The notes below the pieces were generated by a model that saw nothing but the letters and a program-made list of their open reading frames with translations, made no database searches and had not been told where the DNA came from. The position numbers and the translations under genes are program-made. Below are positions 59,901-64,000 of a DNA stretch of 64,000 bases, piece by piece. Location of the stretch: contig NC_030678.2 in NCBI RefSeq assembly GCF_000004195.4, forward strand, positions 80,326,904 to 80,390,903. Direction: 5' to 3'. The DNA is from Xenopus tropicalis. Lineage: Eukaryota > Chordata > Amphibia > Anura > Pipidae. Position 1 is the first letter of the stretch, and each line of letters starts with the position of its first letter.

Positions 59901-61436
59901 ATGTAGTTAACACAGGATACATGGGCTTAAGGGTGTCAGTCACAGATAATATATTACATGAAACCTATGTACTTTCTAACTAAGAATACAATTACTTATG
60001 CCAGGCACAGTGTTAAATGTGTGAGGTAGGAGGTACGTTTTTGTACTCACACTATTAAGTACCATTACTTTTTTTTTCAGATTACAGAATACTGAAGGGC
60101 TTTATGAAAGGTTTATTTCATTTATTTTTGCCTTGTCATGTTGTTGGTTATCGTTTATATTTTTGTATTGTTTGGATATTCTGAGGCTGAAAGCAGAGCT
60201 TTATAAATGCACAGAAAGTCTAGGAGTAGAAGTAGAAACCGAAACTCAGGTTTAATTTGTGGCATAATTCTCATTCTAATGCTGGTCAGTTTCATATTCT
60301 GCATCTTCCCCACAGATCTGCAGTCAGGTCAGGTTCTTAGATGGTGTTCTGCATACAGTCATGCCACAAAAGCAGGACATTAATAGTTCACTAGTGGTGA
60401 CACTGAGATCTGTTTAATGCAACGTAGAACTGGTCACATGAAAATCGAATTTAGCAAAAGTAAGTTTATAAAATGCAGATAAAATACTGCAATCATTGGG
60501 TTAATAATTCATAATCATAGGTTAAACTTAGAGCATACAATCTGGTGGACAGAGTCCATTTTTATCAGGAATTTGCTGGACCTGTAACTATTTATTGTCT
60601 TTATTATCCTTTATTTCTTCACAGATATTGTTAATCCTTCACATCAGTCCCAGTGAAGTTTACAATCTAAGGTCCCTGTCCTACTTTTACAACACACTAG
60701 TATAAATATTATTAATTATTATATATTATGTACTTGAATATGATGCCATCTACCTTTACCCTTGTGAATCATCATGTCTGATAAATGCTGTAGAAATAGT
60801 ATGCATTTTAAGGGTATTTTGTACACAGGCATTTAGCTCAGGGTTTCATTGTGGTATAATTCATTGCACTCAAGAATAATTTACAAAGCAGCCAAGGAAT
60901 CCCTGGGTTTATCGTGGATTAGGAATATTCCTAATTCTAAAATGCAGGTAGTTTATTAAAATTGTATCTGTTTTAATAACCCTGACCACAGGTTTTGTTG
61001 GATAGCTAGGCAAAAGCACAGCAGCAAAAACAAAGAACTACATACTTTTACAAAGTTTCATGCCATAATTTTTAGACCATATATATGTCATCAGTTGTTA
61101 GACATTACAACTGTATAATCTCAGTGGTACACTGATTTCAACCAATCAGTTTAACCAATTTATAACTAGCCAACAACTACGACTGACAGCTTTTACAATT
61201 GTTACAGCCTCTGCAGAAAGTGCAGTGATCATCTTGGGTTTAGGGCAATGATACACAGGGCAATTCAAGGTTTTTCTTACCACAGTGATTTCCATCTTAG
61301 CAGGTGGGCATTAAAATGTCCTAAATACCTATATAGTCCCTTGTGTCATTGCCCTTAAATGCCTGCTTACTTACACAGACTTCTGAACTGCAAGATATGA
61401 GTCTGGAATTATATCTTAATGAGCACACATTGCTAG
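59901..61436. other. Unique DNA, no gene seen
   Basis: No gene or transposon end recognised. Confidence 0.4.
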
Positions 61437-61680
61437 TACAGGGTCTGGAAACCTGTTATCTGCAATGCTGAGAGGCCATCTCTCATAGACTCTTTTTCTT
61501 CTGTTAAACAGTAGCTTGTACTTTATCTTAACAAAGCTGCATGAATCCATATTAGCGGCAACCCAATCCTATTGGGTTTATTTAATGTTTAAATAGACTT
61601 AAGGTATGGAGATCTGGATTACAGAGAGATCCCTTATTCTCAGGTCCCAAACATTCTGCATAATATATCCCATACCTGTA
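61437..61680. mobile_element. 'acaggtatagg' MITE, inverted and decayed
   Basis: It ends ATATATCCCATACCTGTA and contains AGGTATGGAGATCTGGATTA, ATCCTATTGGGTTTA and GAGAGGCCATCTCTCATAGA, the complements of phrases in 15719-16013. Confidence 0.72.
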
Positions 61681-63153
61681 TTATTGTTCCCCATTATACA
61701 ATGATACCAGATATATGCACCTATGGTTTTCGAAGGCAGGATATATGGTGTCGGACTTTCAATTGAAGGTTACACACTTGCACAAAATTGCACAGAAGTG
61801 GAGTGAGATTTAAGTTCATTGGTATAATTGACGTGGCATTTCTAACTGCATCAGTCAGGTTTTGCCTACATTAAAACAGTTAGGTGTTTCACCAGCTATT
61901 TTTCCATCGAATGCAAAAGAAAATGTGATTTTTTTTCTATGCATTTAAAAAGCAACATCTAGATTGCTTGTGTATACTCATGACCCTTGCACTTGCATAT
62001 ATACATTTGTTACTTGTTAGGTACAGGCATCCACATTAGTACCTAGTTAAATAATTATAAAAAAAATAATAATCATTGGTTTGTCTATTTTTATGTCTGT
62101 AATTCCCTTCAGAGCTGCCATTATGCAGGATACAATGGGGGCATAGGGCTCTCCTGTCTGACATTGTTTACCCTAAAGTTTTTTATTATTTACTTGTTTT
62201 ACTTTTTCTTTTAACACCTCACTATCTAAGTCAGTTGCTGCTGCCCTTGCACACACTGTCTCTCTGTTTGCTCACAGTAAGCTTACAGTGTTGTATGGAA
62301 GCGTGCCTGACCTCTTTACAGCTGACTCTTTTTTATGTTTCTGTGCAATGTTTCCAGCAATGTGTCTTTGTCCAGGAGCAATACTGCCATCTACAGGAAT
62401 ATTACATCATTTGGAGGTACCTGAACTAAAAATACTTGTAGATCAAAAACATAGAACTGGGGGGTCCATGAGAATTTATCACAGGGTTAAAAAGATTTTC
62501 ACTGATGTCCAAAGCAGCTGCTCCAACAAATAATTCACTACTTTTCCTTTGTACAGGTGTACATGCATATACAGTCTCTGTAAGTATTTACTTCCCCAAT
62601 GCAAACATAACCCATTTCCTATATTTGAGAGTGTACTTTAGAAAGTGTGAGGTCTTTAGAGGCCCCTCGTAAGCAGAAATTAGCAGTAGGCGTGTCTTCA
62701 GGAGCAATAACAGGAAATGGTCATCATTTCTGATTTGCATGGTCCCAAATCCCTGCAAGTCTGCCTCTGTAATCAAGCTGTTTTCAGGATAAACCCATGT
62801 AAATGGAATTTTCTTGGAGCTCTTTGGGATTAGCTCCCAGAATTTCTTGTGTTTATTTACATACGTATGAGGTTTATTCAACCTTTTTGATGTATCTCAG
62901 GTTTTCTGGAAAATCATTTATATTTATTTCTATGTTTAGTTTTATTTCTAAAGCACTATTTGTGCATGCAGCTCTGTGCAGTAGACAATTGATTAACAGA
63001 ACAAACAGCTGTCAAAACAATAATCAAAAGATAAATACAAAACATTACTTACAATGAAGCGTAAGTATTAAAGTTACAAGAAAAAAGAGGTTCCTGCCTA
63101 GTAGAACTTACAACTGGGGCGACCCATTTATCAGAATTTGAATTTGTATTGTT
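61681..63153. other. Unique DNA, no gene seen
   Basis: No recognised gene. Frames of 64-97 codons have no domain. Confidence 0.4.
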
Positions 63154-63157
63154 TTAA

Positions 63158-63590
63158 AGGAGAAGGAAAGGCTAATAAGGAGTTAATCTCAAGTTGCAGG
63201 CATACCTTCAGTTCTCTCAATAGTACCCTTATTTCTCCCGTTCAGATGATCAGAATCCTGAAGACAAAAAAATGCTGAACTCTGTAAAGAAAGTTCCCAT
63301 AATGCCACGCCCATGCACCAAGACCAAGACCGGTGTACATGCTCAGTTAGTAAGACTATGAGGAAGCTTTTTGCTGATTGGCTCAGATCCACATTCCTAA
63401 GGGGGGGAGTGAGTTCTTAGCATTCTTGAGGGAGGGGGGAACAGGAAAGGGGAGAGAGGAGAGAGCTGCGTGTCTCTGGCACAGGAAAACAAAGACAACA
63501 AATCCTGTTTCTTTTGAGATCTCAGTGCTGTGTTTCTGTGAGTGCTTATGGCTGTATTTACATAGACCTTTCTGATAAAACTTTTTAAAA
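63158..63590. mobile_element. T2-like MITE
   Basis: TTAA at 63154-63157 is followed by AGGAGAAGGAAAGGC, the classical T2-type start. It matches the 48731-49211 element in reverse complement, up to GACCTTTCTGATAAAACTT. The far TTAA is probably in TTTTTAAAAAAG at about 63583-63593. G-runs at 63401-63440 mirror the C-runs of the other copy. Confidence 0.75.
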
Positions 63591-63744
63591 AAGCACATAT
63601 ATCTATTCATTTATTAAAACCACAGAAGCCGGAATGCACTAAAAAATGTGAATACTTCAAATTGTGAATTTTATATCACTGAAATAGGACAAATAGCTCC
63701 CCCAAAAGATACAAAAAAACTGAATACCTTGGTGTAAAAGGATC

Positions 63745-64000
63745 GCAAAAAAAATGCTTAGGACAGATAAGGGGTCTTTCCCTAATTTGGATCTCCATAC
63801 CTTCTGTTTATTTAAACATTTAATAAACCCAATGGGATTGTTTTGCCTCCACTAGGAATTCGTTAATTGGTATCAAATACAAGGTACTCTTTTATTATTA
63901 CAAAGAAAAAGGAAATAATTTTTTAAAAATTTAATTTTTTGCTAAAAATGGGCTCTATGGGAGATGGCCTTTCTGTAATTCTGAGCTTTTTGGATAATGG
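63745..64000. mobile_element. 'acaggtatagg' MITE cut by the window end
   Basis: It starts within the family at about GATAAGGGGTCTTTCCCTAA and runs through TGGATCTCCATACC and GGGCTCTATGGGAGATGGCC to TTTGGATAATGG at the last base. The right terminus lies beyond the window. Confidence 0.75.

Noticed and set aside
1..64000. CRISPR arrays, operons, prophage or tRNA genes
   Set aside because: No spaced direct-repeat array, no operon-like frames and no tRNA cloverleaf with A/B boxes was recognised; the sequence is vertebrate.

Overview
The window looks like non-coding DNA from a frog genome, almost certainly Xenopus; I cannot separate X. tropicalis from X. laevis by eye. It is AT-rich and CpG-poor, carries no bacterial-style gene order, and is dense in short inverted-repeat DNA transposons (MITEs) of types I know from Xenopus: TTAA-flanked T2-like elements beginning TTAAAGG, hAT MITEs with 8-bp target duplications, TTA-flanked elements reading 'ccatacac', and 'acaggtatagg' elements. 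I found no protein-coding exon or intact gene. The open frames are short chance frames, frames through palindromes, or frames through a tandem repeat. The only recognisable protein remnant is the C-terminus of an L2/CR1-type LINE reverse transcriptase near 45.4 kb.

Layout. 0-8 kb is mostly unique AT-rich DNA with one hAT MITE (1230-1468) and an almost loopless 501-bp palindrome (1785-2285). 8.2-11.4 kb is a block of MITEs, two of them abutting on a single TTAA. 12.9-13.45 kb is a CpG-retaining, repeat-free block that looks like a conserved enhancer. 14.4-18.75 kb is MITE-rich, with a palindromic element nested in another repeat. 20.9-21.7 kb holds two hAT elements with exact 8-bp duplications, one containing another MITE. 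22-32.8 kb is mostly unique, with a 67-nt miRNA-size hairpin, an enhancer-like block (25.6-26.1 kb) and a probable solo LTR (28.0-28.5 kb). At 32.9-33.4 kb the first 64 nt of U4 snRNA are fused to an unidentified body with an A-tail, flanked by a 14-bp target duplication. 35.0-36.0 kb is a minisatellite joined to a hAT end. At 39.15-39.56 kb a CpG-enriched block carries two perfect PBX-MEIS/PREP decamers. 41.7-51.5 kb is dense in repeats, including a three-layer nest at 48.5-49.5 kb. 55.6-56.1 kb is a hAT MITE inserted in a hairpin repeat. The rest to 64 kb is largely unique, with two more enhancer-like blocks and T2-like repeats near the end.

No new gene system is visible. The best leads are the U4 chimera, the paired PBX-MEIS element at 39.2 kb with the same E-box/PBX word inside a T2-like MITE at 8.76 kb, the enhancer-like block at 13 kb, the hairpin at 22.5 kb, and the nested insertions that give a local order of transposon activity. 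Identification of repeat families is from recognition of termini and target duplications, not from a database search.
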